Positions 9,745 to 19,178 of a stretch of DNA of 64,000 nt are shown here, in pieces. Numbering within the stretch: the first letter of the stretch is position 1; the number at the start of each line of letters is the position of its first letter. The stretch comes from Pandoraea cepalis (GTDB lineage: Bacteria; Pseudomonadota; Gammaproteobacteria; Burkholderiales; Burkholderiaceae), in contig NZ_CABPSL010000021.1 of NCBI RefSeq assembly GCF_902459665.1, positions 1 through 64,000 of the forward strand, in the 5' to 3' direction. The notes below the pieces were generated by a model, which ran no database searches, was not told the origin of the DNA, and saw nothing but the letters and a program-made list of their open reading frames with translations. Position numbers and translations under genes: made by a program.

Positions 9745-9772
9745 TCATCGGCGTGGCAAGCACCCGACTTGA
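9745..9772 (-). promoter_or_regulatory. Candidate sigma-28 (FliA) promoter of the chemoreceptor gene
   Basis: On the minus strand TCAAGTCG (9772-9765) and GCCGATGA (9752-9745) resemble the FliA elements TAAAGTTT and GCCGATAA. The spacing is 12 instead of 11, and the site lies 70 bp before the chemoreceptor start. The -10 element matches 7 of 8; the -35 is weaker. Chemoreceptor genes are commonly FliA-controlled, so this is plausible but unproven. Confidence 0.35.
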
Positions 9773-9887
9773 GCGTCCTGCGGGTATACGAGCCTCTTTC
9801 CGAGCCTTTCGCGCGCCAAGCCGATGGCGTGGGAACCGGGCATGATCTTATGACATTTTTTATATATTCATCCGATATATTCGAATT

Positions 9888-10190
9888 ATGATCGAGGGAC
9901 TCGAAAAGCTGTTGGCGGCCGGCAAAGACAACGCGCTGTTGCGTTTCGGGCTCGGCAAGGCCTATCTGGATGCGCAGAACTTCCCGGTCGCGGCCGATCA
10001 CCTGACCCGTTGCGTGGCGTTCGATCCGGCCTACACGGCCGCGTGGAAGCTGTTGGGGAAAGCGCGACACGGCGCGGGCGATCGCGAGGGTGCCCGCGAC
10101 GCGTGGACGCGTGGGATTGCCGCCGCACAGGCGCACGGGGACCGTCAGGCGGAAAAGGAAATGACGGTCTTTCTCAAACGCTTGGGTTGA
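9888..10190 (+). CDS. Small tetratricopeptide-repeat protein
   Basis: The 100-residue protein is built from TPR-like helices: NALLRFGLGKAYLDAQNFPVAADHLTRCVAFDPAYTAAWKLLGKARHGAGDREGARDAWTRGIAAA fits about two and a half 34-residue TPR units (about 15-88). TPR proteins act as protein-binding scaffolds. No signal peptide or TM is present, so it should be cytosolic. It is divergent from the chemoreceptor gene and is followed by a GC-rich stem-loop at 10203. The intergenic DNA just before the start is AT-rich (about 9850-9887) and may hold its promoter. The partner is unknown. Start ATG 9888. Confidence 0.82.
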   Translation: MIEGLEKLLAAGKDNALLRFGLGKAYLDAQNFPVAADHLTRCVAFDPAYTAAWKLLGKARHGAGDREGARDAWTRGIAAAQAHGDRQAEKEMTVFLKRLG

Positions 10191-10202
10191 CGTTGTATCG
10201 CC

Positions 10203-10225
10203 CGCCCGATGTCACACATCGGGCG
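10203..10225 (+). terminator. GC-rich stem-loop after the TPR gene
   Basis: A perfect 10-bp stem CGCCCGATGT / ACATCGGGCG with a CAC loop lies 12 bp after the TPR stop codon. There is no T-tract after it, so it may be a weak terminator or an mRNA 3'-end stabiliser. Confidence 0.45.
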
Positions 10226-10458
10226 AGTCCCCGGTTAGCGTGGTATGGTGCGGCCTGGCGGGTGAGCGGTGCGCTGGGTGCGCCGACCCCGCACAGGATC
10301 GCCGAAGCGCACCGTGATTGTCGTTGGCGAGTGGGTGAGCGCCCGAAACGCGCGTGTTCGCGCCGGGCGTGGCATACTGCTCCGATTTCGCCGCGCGGCG
10401 GGGATCCACGCAGCGCTAGGCCGGCCGGCCTGTTCCCATCCTGCAATTTTCGTTGGGT

Positions 10459-12966
10459 ATGTCCTTGAAGCATTGTTTGCCGCCTCGTGCGCCGTCTCAT
10501 TCGGCGCCTCCCAAGTCCCCCGTCGTCACGCCCCAGGCGCCGTCTGCACACGCCGCCTCGCAGCTCGCCCCAGGTCGTCAACGCGGTTTCGGCACGCTCG
10601 CCGTCATCTTTACCACTTTGGTAGGCTTGGCGCTCGTGGGCGCGCTGCTCGTTGGCTATGCGCTGATCGTCATGCGCCCGAACCTGCCGCCGCTGGACGT
10701 CATCACCGATTACCGGCCGAAGGTACCGCTGCGGGTCTATACGTCCGATAACGTGCTGATCGGCGAATTCGGCGAAGAGCGCCGCAGCCTGGTCACCATC
10801 GATCAGATTCCGGACGTCATGAAGAAGGCCGTGCTCGCGATCGAGGACTATCGGTTCTACGATCACGGCGGCGTCGACTTTATCGGCATTCTGCGTGCTG
10901 GTGTTTCAGACGTACTGCACGGCGGAGCCGCGCAGGGCGCCAGTACGATCACGATGCAGGTCGCGCGCAACTTCTTCCTCTCGCGCGAGAAGACGGCCAC
11001 GCGCAAGATCTACGAAATGCTGCTGGCGTACAAGATCGAGTCGGCGTTGTCCAAGGACAAGATTCTCGAGCTGTACATGAACCAGATCTATCTGGGGCAA
11101 CGCGCCTACGGCTTCGCGAGCGCTGCACGCATTTATTTCGGCAAGGATCTGAAGGACATCACGCTCGGCGAGGCGGCCATGCTGGCTGGCCTGCCCAAGG
11201 CGCCTTCGGCCTACAACCCGATCGTCAATCCGAAACGCGCGAAGATTCGTCAAGAATACATTCTCAAGCGCATGCTCGATCTGGGCTACATTTCGCGCAG
11301 TCAGTACGAAGACGCCCTGCACGAGTCGATCCGCACGCGCACGTCCGGCAACGAGTACAACGTGCATGCCGAGTACGTCGCCGAAATGGTGCGTCAGGCC
11401 GTGTACGACGAATACAAGGAAGACACCTACACCCGCGGCCTGACCGTCATCACGACGCTCGACTCGAAGAAGCAGCAGGCCGCGTACGAAGCCGTGCGCA
11501 TGGGCGTGCTCGACTACGAGCGGCGTCATGCGTATCGGGGTCCCGAGGGTTTCGTGGAACTGCCCGCCGCGATGCCCGATCGTCAGCAGGCGATCGAAGA
11601 CACGCTGCTCGAACATCCCGACAACGGCGATCTGGTCGCCGCCGTGGTGGTGGCCGCCAGCACGTCTCAGGTCACGGCCGTGCCGCTCTCGGGCGATACG
11701 GTGGTCGTCAACGGCGACGGTATCGGCTTTGCCGCGTCGGCACTCTCGGCGAAGGCCAGCGAAAAGATCCGCATCCGTCCGGGCGCGATCATCCGTGTGA
11801 TGAAAGATGCACGCGGCAAGTGGCGCATCACGCAGTTGCCGGAAGTGCAAGGCTCGCTCGTCTCGCTCTCGCCGGACGACGGCGCCATCCGCGCGCTGGT
11901 CGGCGGCTTCGACTTCAATCAGAGCAAGTTCAACCGGGCAACGCAGGCATGGCGTCAGCCGGGCTCGACGTTCAAGCCGGTGGTGTACTCGGCAGCCATC
12001 GAGAAAGGCGTGAGCCCGGCGACGATGGTGATGGACGGCCCGCTCAACCTGCCGCCCGCGCAGACCGGCGGGCAGGCGTGGGATCCGCATGACGACGACG
12101 CTTTCAGCGGCCCAATGACGGTGCGCGAAGGGCTGCAACGCTCGAAGAACCTTGTGGCGATTCGTCTGCTGCAGTTTGCCGGCACGCAGTACACCCAGGA
12201 TTACGCCACGCGCTTCGGCTTCGACGCCGACAAGGTGCCGCCGTATCTGCCGATGGCGCTGGGCGCCGGGCAGACCACACCGCTGCAACTGGCCGGCGCC
12301 TACGCGGTGTTCGCGAACGGCGGGTATCGCGTCGCCCCGTACCTGATCAGCGAGATTCGCGACGCGCGCGGCAACTTGCTCAACAAGGCCACGCCGGTGG
12401 TCGCCGGGGTAAACGCCGCCCGCGCGATTTCCGCGCCGAACGCGTACATCATGAACAGCCTGCTGCAATCGGTGGCGCAACGCGGCACCGGCGCGGGCAC
12501 GAACGTGCTCAAGCGCACCGATCTGGCTGGCAAGACCGGCACGACCAACGATGCCCTCGACGGCTGGTTCGCCGGTTACCAGCACTCGCTCGTTGCCGTG
12601 GCATGGCTCGGCTTTGACCAACCCAAGACGCTCGGTAGCCGTGAATTCGGCGCGCAATTGGCGTTGCCGGTGTGGACCAAGTACATGGGCGTGGCGCTCA
12701 ACGGCGTGCCTGAGCAACAAATGGCGATGCCCGAAGGGGTCAGCGTTGTGAACGGCGAGCTTTATGAGTCCAGCAAAATGCCGGGCAACGGGTTTGTCGC
12801 GAGCATCGGGATCGACGACAGCAGCAGCGGATTCTCGTTGCCGTTCTTCGGGAGCAATTCGCCCTCGCCTGCCGCCCCGCCGCCCGCCGAGGGTCAGCCC
12901 CCGTCACCGGGCGGTGTCGACGCTCGCGAGAAAGCGCGCATTCTCGACATGTTCAAGCACCCATGA
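10459..12966 (+). CDS. mrcA: Penicillin-binding protein 1A (bifunctional glycosyltransferase/transpeptidase)
   Basis: This is a class A PBP that polymerises lipid II and cross-links peptidoglycan in the periplasm. It has 835 residues. A Pro-rich cytosolic tail (1-48) and one TM (about 53-75) come first. The GT51 domain follows (EDYRFYDHGGVDF near 130; QGASTITMQVARN near 160; later ARIYFGKDL). The transpeptidase domain has all three catalytic motifs: STFK (near 503), SKN (near 561) and KTGT (near 692). An OB-type insert between the domains is typical of PBP1A. The Pro/Ser-rich tail ends KARILDMFKHP. ATG 10459 was preferred to TTG 10453. A terminator follows at 13026. The symbol ponA is also used. 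Confidence 0.95.
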   Translation: MSLKHCLPPRAPSHSAPPKSPVVTPQAPSAHAASQLAPGRQRGFGTLAVIFTTLVGLALVGALLVGYALIVMRPNLPPLDVITDYRPKVPLRVYTSDNVLIGEFGEERRSLVTIDQIPDVMKKAVLAIEDYRFYDHGGVDFIGILRAGVSDVLHGGAAQGASTITMQVARNFFLSREKTATRKIYEMLLAYKIESALSKDKILELYMNQIYLGQRAYGFASAARIYFGKDLKDITLGEAAMLAGLPKAPSAYNPIVNPKRAKIRQEYILKRMLDLGYISRSQYEDALHESIRTRTSGNEYNVHAEYVAEMVRQAVYDEYKEDTYTRGLTVITTLDSKKQQAAYEAVRMGVLDYERRHAYRGPEGFVELPAAMPDRQQAIEDTLLEHPDNGDLVAAVVVAASTSQVTAVPLSGDTVVVNGDGIGFAASALSAKASEKIRIRPGAIIRVMKDARGKWRITQLPEVQGSLVSLSPDDGAIRALVGGFDFNQSKFNRATQAWRQPGSTFKPVVYSAAIEKGVSPATMVMDGPLNLPPAQTGGQAWDPHDDDAFSGPMTVREGLQRSKNLVAIRLLQFAGTQYTQDYATRFGFDADKVPPYLPMALGAGQTTPLQLAGAYAVFANGGYRVAPYLISEIRDARGNLLNKATPVVAGVNAARAISAPNAYIMNSLLQSVAQRGTGAGTNVLKRTDLAGKTGTTNDALDGWFAGYQHSLVAVAWLGFDQPKTLGSREFGAQLALPVWTKYMGVALNGVPEQQMAMPEGVSVVNGELYESSKMPGNGFVASIGIDDSSSGFSLPFFGSNSPSPAAPPPAEGQPPSPGGVDAREKARILDMFKHP

Positions 12967-13025
12967 CGCTTGGTCCACGTCAGCCCGCGCAAGCGGCTGA
13001 CGTGGGCCCGCACCGCCACAATGCG

Positions 13026-13051
13026 CGGCCACCCAACGGGTGGCCGTTTTT
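13026..13051 (+). terminator. Intrinsic terminator of the PBP1A gene
   Basis: A 9-bp perfect stem CGGCCACCC / GGGTGGCCG with an AAC loop is followed by TTTTT, 60 bp after the PBP1A stop codon. Confidence 0.93.
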
Positions 13052-13175
13052 CACTGTCGAGCCGCCTTCAGGCCCAAAGCGCAAGAACGTACAAGCGTGC
13101 GGCCCGATATAGCGGCTATGCTCACGCCTTCGCCTGTTCCCGTCTTCAACTCTTTACCTTCAGGAAAGCGCCTCC

Positions 13176-13889
13176 ATGCTGGCTCCGACCCGTGCGGCTA
13201 GTTTTGCCGCAGGTGCCCGTGACACCCTGCCGATGATCGTCGGCGCGGCCCCGTTCGGCCTGATCTTCGGTGCCCTGGTGGCGACCACACCGCTGGCGAC
13301 GTGGCACGGCCAGCTCATGTCGCTCACCGTTTTCGCCGGATCCAGTCAGTTCATCGCCGCCGGCCTTTTCGCGACGGGCGTGGGCTATCTCGTGCTGTGG
13401 GCAACGACGTTGATCGTGAATCTGCGACACATGCTGTATGCGGCCAACCTGTTGCCGCATGTGGGGCATCTGAATTTGCAGTGGCGTGCCCTGCTGGGAT
13501 TCCTGCTGACGGACGAGACGTTCGCGGTGACCAGTAGCCATTTCCATCGCCACCCCGACGATCCGATGGGCCACTGGTACTTCCTGGGCTCAGGTCTGTC
13601 GATGTACATGAATTGGCAAGTGTGGACGCTTGCCGGGTTGCTGTTCGGCGCCGCGTTTCCGCGTCTACAAACGCTGGGCCTCGACTTCGCGATGGTCGCT
13701 ACGTTCATCGCGATCATCGTGCCGCAGATGGCCCGCATGCCGTGGGCTATTGCGACGATCGTCGCCGGGGTGGCCGCGTACCTGTGTCACGGTTTGCCAT
13801 ACAAGCTCGGTTTGCTCGTGGCAGTGGCGCTCGGCATTGCGTCGGGCATGCTGGCGCTGCACGCGAAGCGTCGCGGGGGTGCCCAATGA
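13176..13889 (+). CDS. azlC: AzlC family branched-chain amino-acid exporter, large subunit
   Basis: AzlC with AzlD forms an inner-membrane exporter of branched-chain amino acids (YgaZH/BrnFE type). The 237-residue protein has the family signature in its first third: GARDTLPMIVGAAPFGLIFG (about 8-27), then the FAGSSQFIAAGLF motif (about 54-66) and NLRHMLYAANLLPH (about 85-98). At least six hydrophobic TM segments can be seen. Its stop codon overlaps the azlD start (ATGA), so the two are translationally coupled. No Lrp-type regulator is adjacent. It could move other hydrophobic amino acids, since substrate range varies in the family. Confidence 0.92.
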   Translation: MLAPTRAASFAAGARDTLPMIVGAAPFGLIFGALVATTPLATWHGQLMSLTVFAGSSQFIAAGLFATGVGYLVLWATTLIVNLRHMLYAANLLPHVGHLNLQWRALLGFLLTDETFAVTSSHFHRHPDDPMGHWYFLGSGLSMYMNWQVWTLAGLLFGAAFPRLQTLGLDFAMVATFIAIIVPQMARMPWAIATIVAGVAAYLCHGLPYKLGLLVAVALGIASGMLALHAKRRGGAQ

Positions 13890-14209
13890 ATTATGTCGTG
13901 GCGATTGGCGGCATGGCCGCCGTCACGTTTGCCGTCAAGGCCGGGATCTTCCTGCTGGGCGACCGCGTGCGGTTTCCCGAGTGGCTGCGCGAGGCGTTGT
14001 CGTTCGTCCCTGTGACGGTACTCACGGCAATCATTGTGCCGATGACGCTGGCGCCGCATGGTAACGGTCTCGAGCTGACGTGGCGTAATCCGCAACTCGT
14101 CGCGGCCCTCGTGGCCATCGCCGTCTGCGCCGCGACGCGTCACCAGTTGCTCACCATCGGCGTCGGGCTGGCCGTCTTTTTTACGTGGCAGCTCGGGGTA
14201 TTGGGCTGA
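13886..14209 (+). CDS. azlD: AzlD family branched-chain amino-acid exporter, small subunit
   Basis: AzlD is the small partner of AzlC. The 107-residue protein has four predicted TM helices: MNYVVAIGGMAAVTFAVKAGIFLLG, an ALSFVPVTVLTAIIVPMTL segment, LVAALVAIAVCAAT, and LLTIGVGLAVFFTWQL. This is the usual size and layout of the family. The start ATG 13886 overlaps the azlC stop by 4 bp. A strong bidirectional terminator follows at 14245, so azlCD is a two-gene transcript. Confidence 0.9.
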   Translation: MNYVVAIGGMAAVTFAVKAGIFLLGDRVRFPEWLREALSFVPVTVLTAIIVPMTLAPHGNGLELTWRNPQLVAALVAIAVCAATRHQLLTIGVGLAVFFTWQLGVLG

Positions 14210-14244
14210 CAGGCACCGCTCGCGTCATTCGCGTCGTCCATGAA

Positions 14245-14272
14245 AAAAAGCGCCTCGCATGAGGCGCTTTTT
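14245..14272. terminator. Bidirectional intrinsic terminator between azlD and gshA
   Basis: AAAAAGCGCCTC / GAGGCGCTTTTT forms a 12-bp stem with a GCAT loop. A-run and T-run flanks let it work for azlCD (plus) and gshA (minus), which converge here. Confidence 0.95.
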
Positions 14273-14293
14273 CGTGTACCTGCGGACTGTCGT

Positions 14294-15946
14294 TCAAGCG
14301 GTAGCAGCCCCTAGCGTGCCTGCCAGGTAATCGGCGACGAATGCATCGAAGTCGCCGACCTGCGTGCGCTCCAGTTCGGCTTGGGCGTCGAGCGACTTCC
14401 GGGCCAGTGCTTCGAAGTGCTCGACAACGCGCGCATCGAGCGGCATGTCGCGCAGCGTCTGCGCATGACGCTGGCTCTGCGCGAGCGCGAACGCCTGGAA
14501 CGCGCCCCCCGTCGTGCCGCGCAGTGGTTCGAGCGCGACCATCACACGGGCGGACGGCGTAAGCGACACATCCTGCACCTTGGCACGTTGCAGCGCCATC
14601 GTATGCGCGTAATGCGCTCCGCCACGCTGCAGGTCGAATGCGGCCGCCGTCCGGTCGATGCGATCGAGCAATGTCTCGGCCCAATCGAACAGCGTGATCG
14701 CTTCGCCACCGCGATGCAGCACGAGCCCCGGTTTCCGGCCTTCCTTGACCACGTGAGCGAAGTTGTCGCGATTCTCGCGGTTCTCGGCGTCCGAACACGA
14801 CGGGCTGTCTTCCAGCGCGCAGAACAGCAGGAAGGCGTCGATGAAGCGCGCCGTGTCGACGTCGATACCGACCGGCTGGAAGGGATCGATGTCAATACAA
14901 CGGACTTCCACGTATTGCACGCCGCGACGCGAGAGGGCCTGCACCGGCCGCTCGCCGCTATACGTCACCCGCTTCGGGCGAATCGTGGCGTAGAACTCGT
15001 TCTCGATTTGCAGGAGATTGGTCGAGAGCTGAATCCATTCGCCATCGCGCTGCGTGCCGAGCGCCTCGTAGGCGGGATGCGGCTGGCTGACGGCTTGCGT
15101 AAGCGCGTCGATATAGCTGGGCAGGCAGTCGTAACAGGGCGAGACTTCGGACTGCGCGCTGTTCTGGTAGCCCAGATCGCTCATGCGCAAGCTGGTCGCG
15201 TAGGGCAGACCGAGCGTGCCTTCGTCGAAGGCATCGAGGCCGTGCTCGCGTCCGCGCAGGAATTCGGCGTGCAGCACCGGCGACGCACCGAACAGGTACA
15301 TCAGCAGCCAGCTGTAGCGACGGAAATTGCGGATGAGCGCGACATAGCGCGCCGACTGATAATCGCGTGCGGACTGCGTTGCGCCCTCGTGCTCGCGCAA
15401 CAATGTCCACAACGGTTCAGCCAGCGAAAAATTGTAGTGAATGCCTGCGATGCACTGCATCGGCTTGCCATAGCGCAGCGCGAGGCCGCGGCGATAGACA
15501 TGCTTGAGCTTGCCGATGTGCGACGTGCCGTAGTCGGCGATCGGAATCACTGCTTCCGGCGGCAGCGCGGGCGGCATCGAATCGCTCCATAGCAATTCCG
15601 TGCCGAGCTTGCGGTAGGCGAACTGATGAATTTCGTCCAGGCGGGCGATGACGTCGGCCGCATCGCGCTGCGGCGGCGTGATGAACTCGAGCAGCGATTC
15701 CGAATAATCGGTGGTGATCTCTTCGTTGGTCAGTGCCGAGCCGAGCGCACGCGGATGCGGCGTCAGCGCGAGCGCGCCGTTGTCTTCGACGCGCAGGGTT
15801 TCCCTTTCGATGCCCGACAGACCTTCGCCGAGCAGCGCGAGATGATCGGGCTGCATGATGAGCGCCAGGCGCCGATCAAGCGGCGCGTGAGCGGCATGCG
15901 GCCCGGTGTGTGCGGTGTGTTCGTGTTGACGATTCTGTTTTTCCAA
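14294..15946 (-). CDS. gshA: Glutamate-cysteine ligase (E. coli-type)
   Basis: GshA joins glutamate and cysteine, the first and rate-limiting step of glutathione synthesis in the cytosol. The E. coli-type (class I) fold is clear: GIERETLRV, then [59 protein letters not shown], a [18 protein letters not shown] motif and a [12 protein letters not shown] segment. Start choice is uncertain. The first ATG that fits (15856) has no Shine-Dalgarno and trims the family N-terminus. A TTG at 15946 lies just after an AGGGATGGAAG site and gives 550 residues, so I use it. The longer ATG at 16108 adds unrelated sequence. The gene is monocistronic and convergent with azlCD. Confidence 0.93.
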   Translation of the reverse strand: MEKQNRQHEHTAHTGPHAAHAPLDRRLALIMQPDHLALLGEGLSGIERETLRVEDNGALALTPHPRALGSALTNEEITTDYSESLLEFITPPQRDAADVIARLDEIHQFAYRKLGTELLWSDSMPPALPPEAVIPIADYGTSHIGKLKHVYRRGLALRYGKPMQCIAGIHYNFSLAEPLWTLLREHEGATQSARDYQSARYVALIRNFRRYSWLLMYLFGASPVLHAEFLRGREHGLDAFDEGTLGLPYATSLRMSDLGYQNSAQSEVSPCYDCLPSYIDALTQAVSQPHPAYEALGTQRDGEWIQLSTNLLQIENEFYATIRPKRVTYSGERPVQALSRRGVQYVEVRCIDIDPFQPVGIDVDTARFIDAFLLFCALEDSPSCSDAENRENRDNFAHVVKEGRKPGLVLHRGGEAITLFDWAETLLDRIDRTAAAFDLQRGGAHYAHTMALQRAKVQDVSLTPSARVMVALEPLRGTTGGAFQAFALAQSQRHAQTLRDMPLDARVVEHFEALARKSLDAQAELERTQVGDFDAFVADYLAGTLGAATA

Positions 15947-16128
15947 CTTCCATCCCTCTGGACTGGCGCGATGCTTTGGCACGGCGTGAATTTGGCCTGA
16001 GCATAACTGAAAACGCCAAAGCGCGCCGGACGCCACCTCGGCCCGACATCGCAGCCTCAGCGCCTGCCTGAGCCCGCCTGCGCGAATGCCGCATTGGCGT
16101 TCCAGCATGGCACATCGATACTGACGCC

Positions 16129-16902
16129 ATGATGAATACTCAACACCTCACCGACCTCATCCCCCTACTCCTCCTGGGGCTTGCCACCTTTGTGCTCGCG
16201 GGCTTCGTCAAAGGCGTGATCGGGCTGGGCCTGCCCACGGTGGCCGTGGGGCTGCTCGGATTGGCGATGCCGACGGCGCAGGCCGCGGCGCTCCTGATCG
16301 TGCCGTCGCTCGTGACGAATGTCTGGCAATTGCTGGCGGGGCCGCGCTTTGCCGCGCTGGCCGGGCGTCTGTGGCCGATGCTGGTCGGCATCTGCGTCGG
16401 CACATGGGCCGGTGGCGGATGGCTGGCCAACGGCGGCAACGTTGCGGGCATGGCGCTGGGCATCGCGCTTCTCGTTTATGCGGCATTGGGGCTGGCGGCG
16501 GTGCGGCTGCATGTGCCCAAGCGTTGGTCAGCCGCGCGCGTGAGCGCGCTCGGCGCGGGCATGGGTGTGGTGACCGGACTGGTCACGGCGGCGACCGGGG
16601 TGTTCGTCATTCCCGCTGTGCCGTTCCTCCAGGCGCTTGATCTCGAGCGCGACGATCTCGTGCAGGCGCTCGGCCTGTCGTTTACCGTGTCGACCGTGGC
16701 GCTCGCCGCCGGGCTGGCGCGCGACGGCATCTTCCACGGCCATGCGATCGGCGTGTCGCTGCTGGCGTTGGCGCCCGCACTGGGCGGCATGTACTTCGGG
16801 CAGTGGGTGCGAGGGCGCGTCAGTGCGCCCGTCTTCCGCCGGTGCTTCTTCGTGGGTCTCGCCATGCTCGGTGCCGAACTGGTGATTCAGCACCTGCGCT
16901 GA
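16129..16902 (+). CDS. TauE/SafE family sulfite or anion exporter permease
   Basis: The 257-residue integral membrane protein has about eight hydrophobic segments. It carries the TauE/SafE pattern of two repeats: [20 protein letters not shown] (about 25-44) in the first half, and [27 protein letters not shown] (about 145-171) in the second. Members export sulfite, sulfoacetate or other organosulphur anions, or move other small anions. No sulphonate catabolic gene is beside it, although two sulfite reductases are in the window. Start ATG 16129 (or 16132). It is divergent from gshA and convergent with the acyl-CoA synthetase. The substrate is unknown. Confidence 0.88.
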   Translation: MMNTQHLTDLIPLLLLGLATFVLAGFVKGVIGLGLPTVAVGLLGLAMPTAQAAALLIVPSLVTNVWQLLAGPRFAALAGRLWPMLVGICVGTWAGGGWLANGGNVAGMALGIALLVYAALGLAAVRLHVPKRWSAARVSALGAGMGVVTGLVTAATGVFVIPAVPFLQALDLERDDLVQALGLSFTVSTVALAAGLARDGIFHGHAIGVSLLALAPALGGMYFGQWVRGRVSAPVFRRCFFVGLAMLGAELVIQHLR

Positions 16903-16956
16903 GCGCAACGCTCGGCGGGGCCCTCGCGGGGTCATGCAGGCCGGGGCCACGCGGCA

Positions 16957-18645
16957 TCACTTGAGATCGTTGAAATCGACGTCCCAGAACTCCATCTCGC
17001 GGCGGCTTTCCAGATTGCGCCCCGCTTCCGTACGCCGCAATTCGACGCGGCGAATCTTTCCGGAAATGGTCTTCGGCAGATCGCAGAACTCGATGCGTCG
17101 GATGCGTTTGTAGGGGGCGAGGTGATCGCGGCAGAAGCGCAGGATGTCGAGGGCGAGCTTTTCGTCGGCGTGAAAACCGGTGCGCAGCGTGATAAAGGCC
17201 TTCGGCACGGCAAGCCGCACCGGATCGGGACTCGGCACCACGCCGGCTTCGGCGACGGCCGGGTGCTTGATGAGTTCGCTTTCGAGCTCGAACGGGCTGA
17301 TGCGATAGTCGGACGCCTTGAAGACATCGTCCGCGCGTCCGATGTACGTGAAGTAGCCGTGCTCGTCGCGCATCGCCACGTCGCCCGTGTGGTAGTAGCC
17401 CTCGCGCATGGCGTCGGCGGTCTTCTCGCTGTCGTCCTCGTAGCCTTGCATCAAACCCGTCGGGCGTGACGACAACACGAGCGCGATTTCGCCTTCGTCG
17501 GCTTCGGCGCCGTCGTGATCGAGCAGTACGACGCGATAGCCTGGCATGGGGCGCCCCATCGACCCCGCCTTGACGGGCTGCCCCGGCGAGTTGCCGATCT
17601 GGCAACAGGTTTCGGTCTGACCATAGCCGTCGCGAATCGTGATGTGCCAGGCGCGTTTGACCTGGTCGATCACTTCGGGATTGAGCGGCTCGCCCGCGCC
17701 GATCAGTTCACGGAATTTCACCGCATGGCGAGTGAGATCTTCCTGAATCATCATGCGCCAGACGGTGGGCGGCGCGCACAACGTCGTGACGCCGCAACGC
17801 GTGGCCGTCTCCAGCGCGGCACGCGCATCGAAGCGCGAGAAGTTGTAGACGAAGATGGTGGCGCCCGCGTTCCACGGCGCGAAAAAGCAGCTCCACGCGT
17901 GTTTCGCCCAGCCTGGCGAGCTGATGTTCCAGTGGATATCGCCGGGTTGCAGGCCAAGCCAGTACATCGTGGCGAGATGGCCGACCGGATAGCTCTGGTG
18001 CGTGTGAAGCACGAGCTTCGGGCGCGACGTGGTCCCGGACGTGAAGTAGAGCAGCAATGGATCGGTCGCGAGCGTGGCACCGTCGGGGGTGAAGCGGTCT
18101 GAGGCTTGATAGGCGGGCGCAAGGGGCGTCCATCCTTCGGGCGGGTTGTCGCCGACGGCGATGCGCCGGTAGTCGCCGGGCAAGGCGGCGAACTTGACGG
18201 CATCGCGTGCGGTGGTGACGACGTGGCGCACACGGCCCCGTTCGAGCCGGTCGGCAAGGTCGCCGGCGGCGAGCAGCGTTGTCGCGGGAATCATGACGGC
18301 GCCGAGTTTCATGCAGGCGAGCATGAGGTCCCAGAGTTCGACCTGATTGGGGAGCATGAGCAACACGCGGTCACCGCGCGACACGCCTTGCGCTCGCAGG
18401 AAATTGGCGACGCGATTGGAGCGCCGCGACATTTCGGTAAATGACAGCCGTGCCTCGCGTCCGTCTTCTTCGACGACCCAGAGGGCCGGACGGTCGTTGC
18501 CCTGGGCTTGGGGGTCGAAGAAATCCAGCGCCCAATTGAAATGCGAGAGGACGGGCCAACGGAAATCACGGTACGCCACGTCGTAGTGGGCGCGCTGAGC
18601 GAGCAGCAGGTCGCGCGCGGCCTCGAATCCCAGGATTTGCGGCAT
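16957..18645 (-). CDS. AMP-forming acyl-CoA synthetase
   Basis: This 562-residue enzyme of the ANL superfamily activates a carboxylic acid to acyl-AMP and then acyl-CoA. The AMP-binding loop LLYFTSGTTSRPK departs from the usual TSGTTGxPK at one Gly. Other motifs are DGYGQTE, YHTGDVAMRDEHGYFTYIGRADD and ISPFELESELIKHPAV. The C-terminal catalytic lysine lies in KTISGKIRRVELR. The closest type by motif order is the medium-chain/AcsM or acetyl-CoA synthetase-like group; the acid cannot be assigned. The start at 18645 (MPQILG) is backed by a CGGAGA site and replaces a longer frame. No catabolic operon surrounds it. Confidence 0.9.
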   Translation of the reverse strand: MPQILGFEAARDLLLAQRAHYDVAYRDFRWPVLSHFNWALDFFDPQAQGNDRPALWVVEEDGREARLSFTEMSRRSNRVANFLRAQGVSRGDRVLLMLPNQVELWDLMLACMKLGAVMIPATTLLAAGDLADRLERGRVRHVVTTARDAVKFAALPGDYRRIAVGDNPPEGWTPLAPAYQASDRFTPDGATLATDPLLLYFTSGTTSRPKLVLHTHQSYPVGHLATMYWLGLQPGDIHWNISSPGWAKHAWSCFFAPWNAGATIFVYNFSRFDARAALETATRCGVTTLCAPPTVWRMMIQEDLTRHAVKFRELIGAGEPLNPEVIDQVKRAWHITIRDGYGQTETCCQIGNSPGQPVKAGSMGRPMPGYRVVLLDHDGAEADEGEIALVLSSRPTGLMQGYEDDSEKTADAMREGYYHTGDVAMRDEHGYFTYIGRADDVFKASDYRISPFELESELIKHPAVAEAGVVPSPDPVRLAVPKAFITLRTGFHADEKLALDILRFCRDHLAPYKRIRRIEFCDLPKTISGKIRRVELRRTEAGRNLESRREMEFWDVDFNDLK

Positions 18646-18832
18646 CGCTTGTCTCCGAGCCCCCAAGGGCAGGATTAGGCAGAATTCCATTATCGTGTGG
18701 CCCTCCGAATGCAACATTCGGGATAACCATCATGGGGTTTCGCCAACGGTAGACGTCGCGTTGCGCGCGCCGGATGCAAAAAAATATGCGTACGACACGC
18801 ACGTCCTCTTTCTTTCCCGAGCGAAGCTCTGC

Positions 18833-18838
18833 TATACT
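18833..18838 (+). promoter_or_regulatory. Likely -10 element of the tRNA-Pro promoter
   Basis: TATACT lies 42 nt upstream of the tRNA 5' end. A pyrimidine-rich TTCTTT sits about 17 nt further upstream in the -35 position. The -10 is good; the -35 is weak. Confidence 0.55.
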
Positions 18839-18879
18839 CGCCTTCTTTCGAGCAATGCATCTAGACGACGCATTTCTCA

Positions 18880-18956
<77 letters not shown>

Positions 18957-18960
18957 GATT

Positions 18961-18993
18961 AAAACCCGCACAGTCATTGACTGTGCGGGTTTT
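18961..18993. terminator. Intrinsic terminator of tRNA-Pro
   Basis: A 15-bp perfect stem AAAACCCGCACAGTC / GACTGTGCGGGTTTT with an ATT loop lies directly after the tRNA. The flanking A- and T-runs allow function on both strands. Confidence 0.95.
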
Positions 18994-19135
18994 GTCGTTT
19001 GGACACCCGATGATGGTGTAGCACACCCGGACAGTCGACGACGCCCAATATCTGACTTGGCGTGTCTCGTAGGAGTCCTACGCAGGGGTGAATTTTGCGG
19101 TGTTCGACGGCGGCGCACGTCCGCCATCAAGGACC

Positions 19136-19157
19136 GCGGCCGGACGGTGCCGGCCGC
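19136..19157 (-). terminator. GC-rich hairpin just downstream of the DUF934 gene
   Basis: GCGGCCGG / CCGGCCGC is an 8-bp perfect stem with a 6-nt loop, 22 bp beyond the DUF934 stop codon on the minus strand. No T-run follows, so it is only a possible terminator of the second sulfite-reductase operon. Confidence 0.35.
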
Positions 19158-19178
19158 AGGAACTTCAGAGAGTGGCCT

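Noticed and set aside
8052-10136. A 694-codon version of the chemoreceptor
   Set aside because: The first 154 residues have no homology and cross the promoter region and the divergent TPR gene; TM1 begins at the 9674 start.
19068-19082. Short palindrome CGTAGGAGTCCTACG downstream of tRNA-Pro
   Set aside because: Too short to call an attachment site; no integrase or second copy near the tRNA was seen.
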